Assembly: GCA_050741255.1 (NCBI GenBank)
Contig: JBOIEQ010000082.1
Coordinates: 1-18,589, forward strand
Origin: CAZXNF01 sp050741255
GTDB lineage: Bacteria > Pseudomonadota > Gammaproteobacteria > Burkholderiales > SG8-41
DNA: 18,589 nt
Reading direction: 5' to 3'
Shown: positions 1 through 8,304 of the stretch, one piece after another
How the letters are laid out: every line of letters starts with the position of its first letter
Numbering within the stretch: the stretch's first letter is position 1
Made by a program: the position numbers and the translations under genes
Notes under the pieces: generated by a model
Seen by the model: only the letters and a program-made list of their open reading frames with translations
What the model was told of the DNA's origin: nothing
The model's database searches: none

Positions 1-1
1 C

Positions 2-1024
2 GGCATCGGCGCCCGCGCGCTCGAACAGGTGCAGGACCTGGCGGCCGCCACCGGCATGCCGCTGTGGCAGGCGGCGAAACAGAAGGCGGGGATGGGAAGC
101 GTGAAGACCGAGGCGGCCGCAGGCGAGCCCGGTTCCGCCTCACCCCTCACGCCTCACCCCTCACCAACGAAAGGCGTCGGCGGCTTCATCGCCCTGATCG
201 AATCCATGCGTGCCGCCACCCGCGATTTGCCGCTGCCGGAAGTCATCGAGCACGTGATCGAGCACTCCGGCCTCAAGGCGCATTACCAGACCGAGAAGGA
301 AGGCCAGGACCGGCTGGAGAACCTGGACGAGCTGGTCAATGCCGCCGCGGGTTTCGCCGGCGACGAATTTCGCGAGGATTCCAGCCTCGCCGCCTTCCTC
401 GCGCACGCGGCCCTGGAGGCGGGCGACAACCAGGCGAATGCCGGGGACGACGCGCTCCAGCTCATGACGGTGCACTCGGCGAAAGGGCTTGAGTTCCACG
501 CCGTGTTCATCAGCGGCCTGGAGGAGGGGCTGTTCCCGCACGAGAACAGCCTGAACGAGACTGACGGGCTGGAAGAGGAACGGCGCCTCATGTACGTGGC
601 GCTCACGCGCGCGCGCAAGCGGCTGTATCTCTCCTACACGCAGAGCCGCATGCTGCACGGCCAGACCCGCTACAACGTCGCCTCGCGCTTCCTCGAGGAA
701 CTGCCGGCGGCGCTGGTCAAGCAGATCAACGTCGCGCCGCGGCGGCTGGCGGCGCTGCAGTCGTCGCCCGCGTATCCCGCTTATCCCACGGCCTATCCGC
801 CCGTCCGGGCGCAGCCGTCCCCGGAGTTCCTGCTGCCGGCGGCGATGAAGCAGAAAGACGCGGGCGGCTTCCGCATCGGCCAGAACGTGACGCACGCGAA
901 GTTCGGCTCGGGCGTGATCGTCGCTGCGGAAGGCCGCGGCGCGGACGCGCGGGTGCAGGTCAATTTCCGCGATGCCGGGGTGAAGTGGCTCGCGCTGGAA
1001 TACGCGAAACTGACGGCGGCCTGA
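2..1024 (+). CDS. uvrD: DNA helicase II UvrD, C-terminal part (5' end outside window)
   Basis: SF1A 3'-5' DNA helicase of nucleotide excision and mismatch repair. The reading frame is open from base 2, so the gene starts upstream; about 341 C-terminal residues are present. The first residues read GIGARALEQ, matching the GIG block of domain 2 in the UvrD/PcrA/Rep family. Helicase motif V is visible (LMTVHSAKGLEF, about 462-497), then motif VI (EEERRLMYVALTRARKR, about 568-620). The C-terminus has the UvrD Tudor-like tail (GQNVTHAKFGSGVI, near 880-920). From memory of E. coli UvrD, the stretch between LWQA and FIALIE is about 18 residues longer here; the extra part includes a Pro/His/Ser-rich piece made by a C-rich repeat at 138-165. 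The gene converges on the next gene with only 15 bp between stop codons. Identity is secure; the start cannot be seen. Confidence 0.96.
   Translation, partial: GIGARALEQVQDLAAATGMPLWQAAKQKAGMGSVKTEAAAGEPGSASPLTPHPSPTKGVGGFIALIESMRAATRDLPLPEVIEHVIEHSGLKAHYQTEKEGQDRLENLDELVNAAAGFAGDEFREDSSLAAFLAHAALEAGDNQANAGDDALQLMTVHSAKGLEFHAVFISGLEEGLFPHENSLNETDGLEEERRLMYVALTRARKRLYLSYTQSRMLHGQTRYNVASRFLEELPAALVKQINVAPRRLAALQSSPAYPAYPTAYPPVRAQPSPEFLLPAAMKQKDAGGFRIGQNVTHAKFGSGVIVAAEGRGADARVQVNFRDAGVKWLALEYAKLTAA
138..165 (+). repeat. C-rich short repeat inside uvrD
   Basis: Repeats of CCTCACCC/CCTCACG type: CCTCACCCCTCACG followed at once by CCTCACCCCTCACC, two 14-base units differing at the last base. It is read in frame as SPLTPHPSPT within the 2B-region insertion of UvrD. 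It looks like an intergenic-type simple repeat captured in coding sequence (inference). There is no frameshift. Confidence 0.75.
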
Positions 1025-1039
1025 GGCGTCCGCGCGGTT

Positions 1040-1846
1040 TCAGTTCGGCGGCGCGTTGTTTACTGCTGCGGCAGCCGGCGTGCCGGGTGGAAAGACATCC
1101 CGGTAGGACGCGTAGACCGCCGGCGCGAGGATGGGCCCCAGCAGCCACAGTCCCAGATCCAGTTGTCCGGTCAGCAGGCCCAGCGGCATCAGCATGACGA
1201 GTGCCGCGATGACGATCGCGCCGAACAGCAGGAACGCCCCGATGTTCTTCAGGCAGGCCCACAGCGACAGCGCCATCGCGGCCAGCGGTTTCAGGTTGTC
1301 GAAGAACACCAGCATGGGCGCGAACCAGGTCGCGAGCAGGAAGGGGATCGACACCAGGGTGCCGGCGAGGAAAGCGCTGGCGATTTGCGGCGTGAGTTCC
1401 CGTACTCGGTCGGCATTGGCAGGGTCGGCAAACGCCTTGGGGCCGAGTTCCGCCAGCGCCTTCATCTCGTCGCCGCCGATCGCGAAAATCAGCATCGCGG
1501 TGAGCGCCTGGCCCAGCAGGGCGAGGGCGCCCACGATGGCGAGCGCGCCCGCGTTCTTCAGGAAGCCGCTCGCGAGGTAGCCCATGCGCAGCGGTTGTCC
1601 GCGCTCCAGCGCCTGGCAGCCGTGCGCGAGCCCGGCCATGAAGTTGGGCGCGAACAGCACGGCGATCAGACCCAGAATCCAGTAGATCGCCAGCGTGACC
1701 TTCATGATGAGGAACACCGCCACGACCAGCAGGATCCATTCGCGCCGCGCGCGGCGGAACAGGGCGGCACCCCCGGCGAGCCATCGCAGGGCCTGCGCGG
1801 CCGGCACCTGCCGCGGCTGGAATGGGGGTGGGGGATTTTCGCTCAT
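1040..1846 (-). CDS. BPSS1780-type integral membrane protein
   Basis: A 268-residue polytopic inner-membrane protein of unknown function. It has a Pro-rich cytosolic start (MSENPPPPFQPRQV), then hydrophobic segments at about residues 37-66 (probably two helices), 100-123, 156-182, 200-228 and 231-247, and an Ala/Asn/Pro tail. The FxNLKPLxAMxLSLWACLKN stretch (about 182-201) before the penultimate helix fits the BPSS1780 family, which I recall as common next to thrB and uvrD in Betaproteobacteria (recalled, not searched). It starts 6 bp after the thrB stop, so it is very likely the last gene of a DUF2782-thrB-membrane protein unit. No catalytic motif is visible. The family name is moderately sure and the function unknown. 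Confidence 0.85.
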   Translation of the reverse strand: MSENPPPPFQPRQVPAAQALRWLAGGAALFRRARREWILLVVAVFLIMKVTLAIYWILGLIAVLFAPNFMAGLAHGCQALERGQPLRMGYLASGFLKNAGALAIVGALALLGQALTAMLIFAIGGDEMKALAELGPKAFADPANADRVRELTPQIASAFLAGTLVSIPFLLATWFAPMLVFFDNLKPLAAMALSLWACLKNIGAFLLFGAIVIAALVMLMPLGLLTGQLDLGLWLLGPILAPAVYASYRDVFPPGTPAAAAVNNAPPN

Positions 1847-1852
1847 GGTCGG

Positions 1853-2806
1853 TTACTCAGGCAGGCACCGGCGAACGTCATCACCGGCATGCAGGTGCGC
1901 CAGCAGGATGCGGCGAAAATGGCCCGGATCGTGCGCGTGCGTAAGCTCGCCCGGCCGCGGCAGGTGGAAATCGTACAGCCGCGAGACCCAGAACCGCAGC
2001 GCGCCGGCGCGCAGCATGGCCGGCCAGGCTGCGCGTTCGGCGTCCGTCAGGGGCCGCACCTTGTCGTAGGCGGCGATCAGCGCGCGCGCGCGCGCGGCGT
2101 CGAGCGCACCTTCGCCGTCCGTGCACCAGTCGTTGACGGTGATCGCCAGATCGTAGAGCAGGCGGTCGGTGCACGCGAAGTAAAAGTCGATCACGCCCCC
2201 CACTTCGCCATGTTCAAACAGCACGTTGTCGCGGAAGAGGTCGGCGTGGATCACCCCGCGCGGCAGCCCCGCATCGCCGGCCTGTGCCTGAAAACGCACT
2301 TCCTCGCGCAGCAGGGCCGCGTCTGCCTGGTCGAGGAAGGGCAGGATGTCGGGCATGACGGCCTGCCACCAGCGCGCGCCGCGTGGGTTCTCCATTTCGG
2401 CGCCGTAGCTTTGCCCCGCGAGATGCAGCTCGGCCAGCACCGCGCCGATCCGCGCGCAGTCCGCGGTTGTCACTTCGACATGCGCCGCGCCGGGCAGGCA
2501 GGTCACGATGGCCGCAGGCTTGCCGTTCAACTCGCCGAGGGTGCGGTTGTCATGGTCGGCGATTGGCCGCGGGCAGGGCACGCCGTGGCGCGCGAGATGC
2601 GCCATCAGGTCGAGATAGAACGGCAATTCCGCCGCCGTCAGCTTCTCGAACAGCGTGAGGACGTAGCGTCCCCGGGCGGTGGTGACAAAGTAGTTGGTGT
2701 TCTCGATGCCGGACGAAATGCCCTTGAGTTCAACCAGTGCGCCGATCGAGTAGCGCTTGAGCCAGGCGGTCAGCTCGTCCGGCGTGACCGTCGTATAGAC
2801 CGACAT
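1853..2806 (-). CDS. thrB: Homoserine kinase ThrB (APH-fold type)
   Basis: Phosphorylates L-homoserine to O-phospho-L-homoserine, the step before threonine synthase; cytosolic. At 317 residues it has the normal length for the betaproteobacterial/pseudomonad ThrB, which has the aminoglycoside-phosphotransferase fold and not the GHMP fold of E. coli ThrB. Visible motifs are the N-terminal YSIGALVELKGISSGIENTNYF block, the catalytic HADLFRDN loop (residues 187-194, Asp189 the likely base) and the metal-binding VIDFYFA (Asp207). The C-terminal block RAGALRFWVSRL is also typical. It starts 24 bp after the DUF2782 stop and ends 6 bp before the membrane-protein start, consistent with one leftward transcript. 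No good Shine-Dalgarno was seen before the ATG, but the N-terminus matches the family, so the start is probably right. Confidence 0.95.
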   Translation of the reverse strand: MSVYTTVTPDELTAWLKRYSIGALVELKGISSGIENTNYFVTTARGRYVLTLFEKLTAAELPFYLDLMAHLARHGVPCPRPIADHDNRTLGELNGKPAAIVTCLPGAAHVEVTTADCARIGAVLAELHLAGQSYGAEMENPRGARWWQAVMPDILPFLDQADAALLREEVRFQAQAGDAGLPRGVIHADLFRDNVLFEHGEVGGVIDFYFACTDRLLYDLAITVNDWCTDGEGALDAARARALIAAYDKVRPLTDAERAAWPAMLRAGALRFWVSRLYDFHLPRPGELTHAHDPGHFRRILLAHLHAGDDVRRCLPE

Positions 2807-2830
2807 GGAGAATTCGTCATCCGCACGCAG

Positions 2831-3178
2831 TTACCAGGAAAACACGTTCCACATCGTGGGACGGACTTCCGGGCCGGTGTCGACCCCGCGGGAAATGGCG
2901 CCGCCGCCGGGCGGGGCCTGGAGGTAGAACGGCGGGCCGTTTTTCGGCACCACGCGGATCATGTACACCTGACCGTTCAGGCGGAATTCCTCGACGGTGT
3001 CTTCGCCCTGCTGGCGGATGGTGACCTGCGGTTCCAGGCTGGAATCGTTGGGGTTGACCGGCACCGGTCCCAGCGGCGGTTCCGGAATCGGCTCGAGGTT
3101 GGGCGGCCGCTGCGCGCTCACGGGGAGCGCCATAAGGGCGGCGGCAGCGAGGAGAAGAGGGGTGAGCAGGCGGCGCAT
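2831..3178 (-). CDS. DUF2782 small secreted protein
   Basis: A 115-residue exported protein of unknown function. Residues 1-22 form a signal peptide (MRRLLTPLLLAAAALMALPVSA, probable cut VSA|Q). The mature part begins with a Pro-rich stretch (EPIPEPPLGP) and continues with a small domain (EPQVTIRQQGEDTVEEFRLNG, then YMIRVVPKNGPPFYL) that fits DUF2782. These proteins are usually next to polA and thrB in Betaproteobacteria, as here (recalled). There is no Cys lipobox, so it is probably periplasmic. It is first in the apparent unit with thrB. The region upstream (3179-3331) holds a near-palindrome (3220-3237) and a large G-rich inverted repeat. Confidence 0.88.
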   Translation of the reverse strand: MRRLLTPLLLAAAALMALPVSAQRPPNLEPIPEPPLGPVPVNPNDSSLEPQVTIRQQGEDTVEEFRLNGQVYMIRVVPKNGPPFYLQAPPGGGAISRGVDTGPEVRPTMWNVFSW

Positions 3179-3235
3179 GGCAGCGGGTCCGTAGGGAGTG
3201 CGTATGGCGATATTCTACGCCGCCCTTTAAAAGGC

Positions 3236-3327
3236 GGGATTAGGGATTGGGGATTTGGGATTGGCAATCAACACTGTCGCGACGGTGGCCCCGGGTTTCA
3301 AATCCCAAATCCCCAATCTCAAATCCC
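3236..3327. repeat. G-rich inverted repeat (GGGATT-type) with quadruplex motif
   Basis: The left arm 3236-3264 is built of GGGATT/GGGGATTT units and the right arm 3299-3327 is its inverted copy; 26 of 29 positions match, with a 34-base loop. The left arm has four G-runs separated by 3-4 bases (3236-3238, 3243-3245, 3249-3252, 3257-3259), a canonical G-quadruplex motif on the + strand. The right arm ends 4 bp from the stop codon of the LOG-family gene. No T-run follows the hairpin in the leftward direction, so it is not a standard intrinsic terminator. Confidence 0.85.
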
Positions 3328-3331
3328 GAAT

Positions 3332-4081
3332 TTACAGGTTCAGCAGCGCCTCGCGGTCGGACTCCGTGGTTTCGAAGCCGCGGTGCTCGTAGTGGGCGAA
3401 GATCGCGTCGACCACCGCTTGCGGATCGTCGATGACCTGCATGAGGTCGAGATCCGCGGGGTCGATCATGCGTTCCGTGGCGAGTCGGTCGCGCATCCAG
3501 TCGAGGAGTCCGCGCCAGAAGTCGCCGCCGACCAGAATGATCGGCATGCGGCGCATTTTGCCGGTCTGCACCAGCGTCAGCGCCTCGCCCAGCTCGTCCA
3601 GGGTGCCGAAACCGCCCGGCATCACCACGTAGGCGCAGGCGAAGCGCACGAAGGCCACCTTGCGCGCGAAGAAGTGACGGAAGGACAGGCTCACGTTCTG
3701 GTAGGCGTTGCCGAACTGTTCGCGCGGCAGTTCGATGTTGAGGCCGATGGCCGGAGACTTGCCCGCGTAGGCGCCGCGGTTGATCGCTTCCATGAGGCCG
3801 GGCCCGCCGCCGGAGATCACGGCGAAGCCGGCGTCCGACAGGCGGCGCGAAATATCTTCCGCAAGCGTGTAATAGGGATGTCCCTGCGCGACGCGCGCGC
3901 TGCCGAAGATGCTGACCGCGGGACGCATGCCGACCAGGCGCTCGGTCGCCTCCACGAACTCTGACATAATGCCGAGGATGCGCCACGCTTCGCGCGCGAC
4001 CATGTTGCGCTCTTCGGGCGTTGGCGCCGGAATTTTCGTCGATCCCGCTGAACCCGTCGGGCCATTCGGTCTGTCGCTCAT
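3332..4081 (-). CDS. LOG-family protein (TIGR00730 / cytokinin riboside 5'-monophosphate phosphoribohydrolase-like)
   Basis: Rossmann-fold enzyme, 249 residues from the chosen start. LOG enzymes cleave nucleoside 5'-monophosphates (for example cytokinin riboside monophosphate or AMP) to base plus ribose 5-phosphate; the true substrate here is unknown. Visible motifs: VSIFGSARV (beta1 loop), SGGGPGLMEAINRGA (residues about 90-104), FFARKVAFV, and the signature PGGFGTLDE (about 155-163) with the catalytic Glu. I chose the ATG at 4079-4081 because AAGGA lies 6 bases upstream; an in-frame ATG at 4126 would add 15 residues without a visible ribosome site. It is divergent from polA, with 84 bp between starts. 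The stop codon is 4 bp from the G-rich inverted repeat. Confidence 0.92.
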   Translation of the reverse strand: MSDRPNGPTGSAGSTKIPAPTPEERNMVAREAWRILGIMSEFVEATERLVGMRPAVSIFGSARVAQGHPYYTLAEDISRRLSDAGFAVISGGGPGLMEAINRGAYAGKSPAIGLNIELPREQFGNAYQNVSLSFRHFFARKVAFVRFACAYVVMPGGFGTLDELGEALTLVQTGKMRRMPIILVGGDFWRGLLDWMRDRLATERMIDPADLDLMQVIDDPQAVVDAIFAHYEHRGFETTESDREALLNL

Positions 4082-4165
4082 GAGCGTCCTTGCGTTTTTG
4101 GTGTTGTTGCCGGAAACACGGCGCAACGGACGACGCCCCCTTTTTTCACGTCATCCCCTGCCCTG

Positions 4166-6907
4166 ATGAAAACGCTGCTGCTGGTCGACGGTTCGTCCTA
4201 CCTCTACCGTGCGTTCCACGCGCTGCCCGATCTGCGCAACCCGCAGGGCGAGCCGACCGGTGCGATCTACGGCGTGCTGAACATGCTGCGCCGCCTGCAC
4301 AAGGAATATCCGTCGGATTATAGCGCCTGCGTTTTCGACGCGAAGGGGCCGACCTTCCGCGATGAACAGTACGCGGAGTACAAGGCGAACCGCCCGCCGA
4401 TGCCGGACGACCTGGGCATGCAGATCGAGCCGCTGATCGAGACCGTGCGCGCGATGGGCTGGCCGGTGCTGATGGTGCCGGGCGTGGAAGCCGACGATGT
4501 CATCGCGACGCTGGCGCACGAGGCGGCGGCGCAGGGCGCGCGCACGGTCATTTCCACCGGCGACAAGGACCTCTCGCAGCTGGTGGGTCCGCTCACCACC
4601 GTCATCAACACCATGTCGAACGAGAAGCTCGACGAGGCCGGCGTCGAGAAGAAATTCGGCGTGAAGCCCGCGCAGTTCCTCGACTACCTGACGCTGGTGG
4701 GCGACGCGGTGGACAACGTGCCCGGCGTGGACAAGGTGGGTCCCAAGACGGCGGTGAAGTGGATCGCGCAGTACGGCTCACTTGAGGGCGTGCTCGCCAA
4801 TGCCGACAAGATCACCGGTGTCGTCGGCGAGAACCTGCGCAAGGTGGTCGACTGGCTGCCGAAAGCGCGCGAACTGCTGACCGTGAAGGCGGATGTCGCG
4901 CTGCCCAAAAAGCTCACCGAACTTCACCCGCAGCCGCTCGATACGGCCGCGCTCGCGACGCTGTTCCGCCGCTTCGGGTTCCGCACCTGGCTGCGCGAAG
5001 TCGAGGAGACGGGCGGTGCGACGCTGGGCGGCGCGCCTTCCGCAACCACGTCGGAGCCGCCGGCGCCAGTTGCGCGGCACGGCGATTTCAAACCGGTGAC
5101 GACGCGTGCGTACGAGGCCGTGCTCACGCCGGCGGCGCTGGACGCCTGGTTCGCCCGCATGGAAGCCGCTGAACTTGTCTCCTTCGACACCGAAACCACC
5201 AGCCTGGAGCCGATGCAGGCGCAGATCGTCGGTTTTTCCGTCGCGGTGGAACCCGGCGCCGCCGCCTACGTGCCGCTCGCGCACCGTTACGCCGGCGCGC
5301 CGGACCAGCTCGACCTTGCGGTGGTGCTCGCGCGGCTGAAACCTTGGCTGGAGAACCCGCAGCGCGCGAAGCTGGGCCAGAACCTCAAATACGACATGCA
5401 CGTGCTGGCCAACCACGGCATCCGGCTCGCCGGCGTCGCGCACGACACGCTGCTGGAATCGTACGTGCTGGAAAGCCACAAGCCGCACGACATGGACAGC
5501 CTCGCCGAGCGGCACCTCGGCATGAAGACGATCAGTTACACCGAGGTCGCGGGCAAGGGGGTGAACCAGATCGGTTTCGATCAGGTGGCGGTCGAGCAGG
5601 CCGCCGAGTACGCCGCCGAGGACGCCGACGTCACGCTGCAACTCCACAGGACGCTCTATCCCGAGATCGCGGGCGACGCCAAGCTCGAACACATCTACCG
5701 CGACATCGAACTGCCGGTCATGCAGGTGCTGTTCCGGATGGAACGCCAGGGCGTGCTGATCGACAGTGCGGCCCTCGCCCGGCAGAGCGAAGCGCTGGGC
5801 AAGCAGATGGCGGAGGCCGAGCGCCGCGCGCACGAGGCCGCGGGCCAGCCGTTCAACATCGGCTCGCCCAAGCAGATCGGCGAAATCCTGTTCGTGAAGC
5901 AGGGCATCAAGTCGGTGAAGAAGACGCCGAGCGGCGCGCCGTCCACCGACGAGGACGCGCTCGAGCAGTTGGCCCTCGACCATCCGCTGCCCAAGCTGAT
6001 CCTCGAATACCGCGGACTCGCCAAGCTGAAATCCACCTATACCGACAAGCTGCCGAAGATGGTGAACGCGCGCACCGGGCGCGTGCACACCAGCTACGGA
6101 CAGGCGACCGCGGTCACCGGACGGCTCGCGTCCACCGATCCGAATCTGCAGAACATTCCGGTGCGCACCACCGAGGGGCGGCGTATCCGCGAGGCCTTCA
6201 TCGCGCCGCCGGGCCACGTGATCGTATCCGCCGACTACTCGCAGATCGAACTGCGGATCATGGCGCACATCTCGCAGGACGCAGGCCTGCTGGCGGCTTT
6301 CCGTGCCGGCGAGGACGTGCACCGCGCGACCGCGGCGGAAATTTTTGGCGCCGAGCTGGCTGCGGTCACCAGCGAGCAGCGGCGCTACGCCAAGGTCATC
6401 AACTTCGGGCTTATCTACGGCATGTCCGCGTTCGGCCTCGCCGGCCAGCTCGGCATCGAGCGCAGCGCGGCGCAGCAGTACATGGAGCGTTATTTCGCGC
6501 GCTACCCCGGCGTGGCCGAATACATGCAGCGCACCCGCGAACTGGCGCGCGAGCAGGGGTATGTCGAGACGGTGTTCGGCCGTCGCCTGTGGCTCGCCGA
6601 CATCCGCGCGGGCGGCGGCCCGCGCCGGCAGGCGGCGGAGCGTGCCGCCATCAATGCGCCCATGCAGGGCACGGCAGCCGATCTGATCAAGCTCGCGATG
6701 ATCGCCGTGCGCGGCTGGCTCGACGCCGGCAAACTGAAGTCGGTGCTGATCATGCAGGTGCACGACGAACTGGTGTTCGAGGTGCCGGAGGGCGAACTCG
6801 ACATGGTGAAGAAAGAAGTGCCCAGACTCATGTGCGGCGTCGCCGAGCTGGCCGTGCCGCTGGTGGTGGACGTGGGCGCGGGGCCGAACTGGGAACAGGC
6901 GCATTAA
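4166..6907 (+). CDS. polA: DNA polymerase I
   Basis: Fills gaps and removes RNA primers in repair and lagging-strand synthesis. Its 913 residues compare with 928 in E. coli. The N-terminal 5'-3' nuclease domain (about 1-290) starts LLLVDGSSYLYRAFHALP with Asp8 and has GVEADDVIATL. The 3'-5' exonuclease domain (about 310-500) keeps FDTETT (Asp341, Glu343), so proofreading is probably active. The polymerase domain has motif A SADYSQIELR (Asp690), motif B RRYAKVINFGLIYGMSAFG, and motif C QVHDELVFE (Asp867, Glu868). No obvious Shine-Dalgarno precedes the ATG at 4166, but the N-terminus matches the family exactly. A lipoprotein gene follows 10 bp after the stop, whose ribosome site overlaps the polA stop codon. 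Confidence 0.98.
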   Translation: MKTLLLVDGSSYLYRAFHALPDLRNPQGEPTGAIYGVLNMLRRLHKEYPSDYSACVFDAKGPTFRDEQYAEYKANRPPMPDDLGMQIEPLIETVRAMGWPVLMVPGVEADDVIATLAHEAAAQGARTVISTGDKDLSQLVGPLTTVINTMSNEKLDEAGVEKKFGVKPAQFLDYLTLVGDAVDNVPGVDKVGPKTAVKWIAQYGSLEGVLANADKITGVVGENLRKVVDWLPKARELLTVKADVALPKKLTELHPQPLDTAALATLFRRFGFRTWLREVEETGGATLGGAPSATTSEPPAPVARHGDFKPVTTRAYEAVLTPAALDAWFARMEAAELVSFDTETTSLEPMQAQIVGFSVAVEPGAAAYVPLAHRYAGAPDQLDLAVVLARLKPWLENPQRAKLGQNLKYDMHVLANHGIRLAGVAHDTLLESYVLESHKPHDMDSLAERHLGMKTISYTEVAGKGVNQIGFDQVAVEQAAEYAAEDADVTLQLHRTLYPEIAGDAKLEHIYRDIELPVMQVLFRMERQGVLIDSAALARQSEALGKQMAEAERRAHEAAGQPFNIGSPKQIGEILFVKQGIKSVKKTPSGAPSTDEDALEQLALDHPLPKLILEYRGLAKLKSTYTDKLPKMVNARTGRVHTSYGQATAVTGRLASTDPNLQNIPVRTTEGRRIREAFIAPPGHVIVSADYSQIELRIMAHISQDAGLLAAFRAGEDVHRATAAEIFGAELAAVTSEQRRYAKVINFGLIYGMSAFGLAGQLGIERSAAQQYMERYFARYPGVAEYMQRTRELAREQGYVETVFGRRLWLADIRAGGGPRRQAAERAAINAPMQGTAADLIKLAMIAVRGWLDAGKLKSVLIMQVHDELVFEVPEGELDMVKKEVPRLMCGVAELAVPLVVDVGAGPNWEQAH

Positions 6908-6917
6908 GGAGGGTCTG

Positions 6918-7604
6918 ATGCGGGAGATCGGATGGCTGGCGATCGCCGGCGTGATCGTGTTGTGCGCGGGCTGCGCGGGGCAACCGGGCGGCTCGTCGGC
7001 GATGGGAGAAAGCGTGCCCGGCGCGTCGGGCTTCCTGCAGGACTACACGAAGCTCCGGCCGGTGCCCGGGCGGGAAGGACGCTACGCGTGGGCCCTGCCC
7101 GACGCGGAACTGCGCCCCTATACGCGCTTCATCCTGCCGCCGATGGAAATCTGGATCGATCCCGGCGCTCAATATCGCGGTCTGGCGGCGGACGTCGTGC
7201 AGCGCCTGGCCGCCATTTATCAGGCCAGTTTCCGGCGCGTGCTGGCGCCAGAATTTCCGGTGGTCGACAAACCCGGGCCGGGCGTGGCGACCTGCCGTTT
7301 CGCCATCACCGGCGTGACCCCGGACCGCCCGGGCTTTACGCCGCTCGACGTGGTGCCGATCAAGGCTGCGTTCAACATTCTGCGCAACGCGACAGGCACC
7401 GCGGCCAAGGTGGCCCGCATCTCGGCGGAAATCGAGTGCCACGACAGCGTGACGGGAACGCCCCTGCTGGCGGCCGTCATCACCGGTGTCGGCGAGCAGA
7501 AATTCATCGAAGGCCAGCCCATCACCTGGCCGGAAGTGGAGCCGGTCCTGCACGGCTGGGCGCAGGACTTCAAGGCACGGCTGAACGCGGTGCAGGGGCG
7601 CTGA
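6918..7604 (+). CDS. DUF3313-type lipoprotein
   Basis: A 228-residue envelope protein of unknown function. The N-terminus is a lipoprotein signal: MREIGW, a hydrophobic stretch, then CAGC with Cys19 as the likely acylated residue. Position -3 is Cys instead of the usual Leu/Val, so the lipobox is slightly atypical. FLQDYTKLRPVPG (about residues 39-51) and the spacing of later blocks fit DUF3313. A strong ribosome site (AAGGAGG, 6906-6912) overlaps the polA TAA and sits 5 bases before the ATG, so it is probably co-transcribed with polA. The gene converges on DUF4197 with a 16-bp gap. The family call is by pattern and moderately sure. Confidence 0.85.
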   Translation: MREIGWLAIAGVIVLCAGCAGQPGGSSAMGESVPGASGFLQDYTKLRPVPGREGRYAWALPDAELRPYTRFILPPMEIWIDPGAQYRGLAADVVQRLAAIYQASFRRVLAPEFPVVDKPGPGVATCRFAITGVTPDRPGFTPLDVVPIKAAFNILRNATGTAAKVARISAEIECHDSVTGTPLLAAVITGVGEQKFIEGQPITWPEVEPVLHGWAQDFKARLNAVQGR

Positions 7605-7620
7605 GCCCCTTGCGCGCGGC

Positions 7621-8304
7621 TTACTTCGCCGCCGCGCCGAAGACTTTCTTCACGAGGTCGCTGGTGGCGCCCACCGGGTTCGCACGCAGGGCCTTCTCCT
7701 GCTCGCCGATCGTCGTGTACAGACCGTCCAACGCCTTCTGGGTGACATAGCGTTCCACCGTGGCCTGATCCTCCTTCACCAGTCCCAGCGCCGCGCCCTG
7801 TCCGGCAATCGAGTTGTACTGCTGCGCGAGGCCGACTTTTTCGGTGGTTTTCTTCACGATCGGCAGGAAGCGCTCGGTCAGCTGCTTTTCCGTCGTGCGC
7901 TTGAAGTATTGCGTGGCCGCGGTGTCGCCGCCGGTGAGGATGCCTTTCGCGTCCTGCACGGTCATCTGCTTGATGGATTGTTCCAGCAGCGCCTTCGCCT
8001 CCGGCATCGCCGCTTCCGCCGCGCGGTTCATCGACAGCACCAGGTCATCGGCCTGCTTCTTCATGCCCATCATGCGCATCGCGCCTTCGACCTTCTGCAT
8101 GGACGGCGGCAGCGGGATCTTGAGTTTGGGATTGCCGTAGAAACCGTTCTCGGCGCCTAGCAGCGAGACGGCCTTGCTCGCGCTTTCCGCGAGCCCGCCC
8201 TTGAGGCCGGACGCGGCGTCCGCGTTGGTGAGGTCGGCGAGGCTCGCGGCGTGCGTGCTTGCGGCGATGACAGAGGCGAGCAGAAAGCCGAAAATGCGGG
8301 TCAT
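7621..8304 (-). CDS. DUF4197 secreted protein
   Basis: A 227-residue exported protein of unknown function. The signal peptide is MTRIFGFLLASVIAASTHA (probable cut THA|A after residue 19). The mature part is mostly helical and Lys/Ala-rich, with NGFYGNPKLKIPLPPSMQKV near residues 54-73 and AATQYFKRTTEKQLTERFLPIV further on; these are typical of DUF4197. The last part (ALDGLYTTIGEQEKALRANP) also fits. AGGAG lies 6 bases before the ATG, which supports the start. The ATG shares two bases with the proposed start of the divergent tlpA-like gene. No lipobox or catalytic motif was seen. Confidence 0.88.
   Translation of the reverse strand: MTRIFGFLLASVIAASTHAASLADLTNADAASGLKGGLAESASKAVSLLGAENGFYGNPKLKIPLPPSMQKVEGAMRMMGMKKQADDLVLSMNRAAEAAMPEAKALLEQSIKQMTVQDAKGILTGGDTAATQYFKRTTEKQLTERFLPIVKKTTEKVGLAQQYNSIAGQGAALGLVKEDQATVERYVTQKALDGLYTTIGEQEKALRANPVGATSDLVKKVFGAAAK

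Noticed and set aside
3220..3237. Near-palindrome CCGCCCTTTAAAAGGCGG as a terminator
   Set aside because: Only one mismatch, but no T-run follows in either direction; it could be an operator but nothing supports that.
1163..3964. A 933-codon open frame on the + strand
   Set aside because: It lies antisense to four recognisable genes (membrane protein, thrB, DUF2782, LOG) and its translation is Arg/His-rich with no domain; it is a shadow of high-GC coding.
4778..6904. A 708-codon open frame on the - strand
   Set aside because: It is fully antisense to polA, whose catalytic motifs are intact; the composition is that of a shadow frame.
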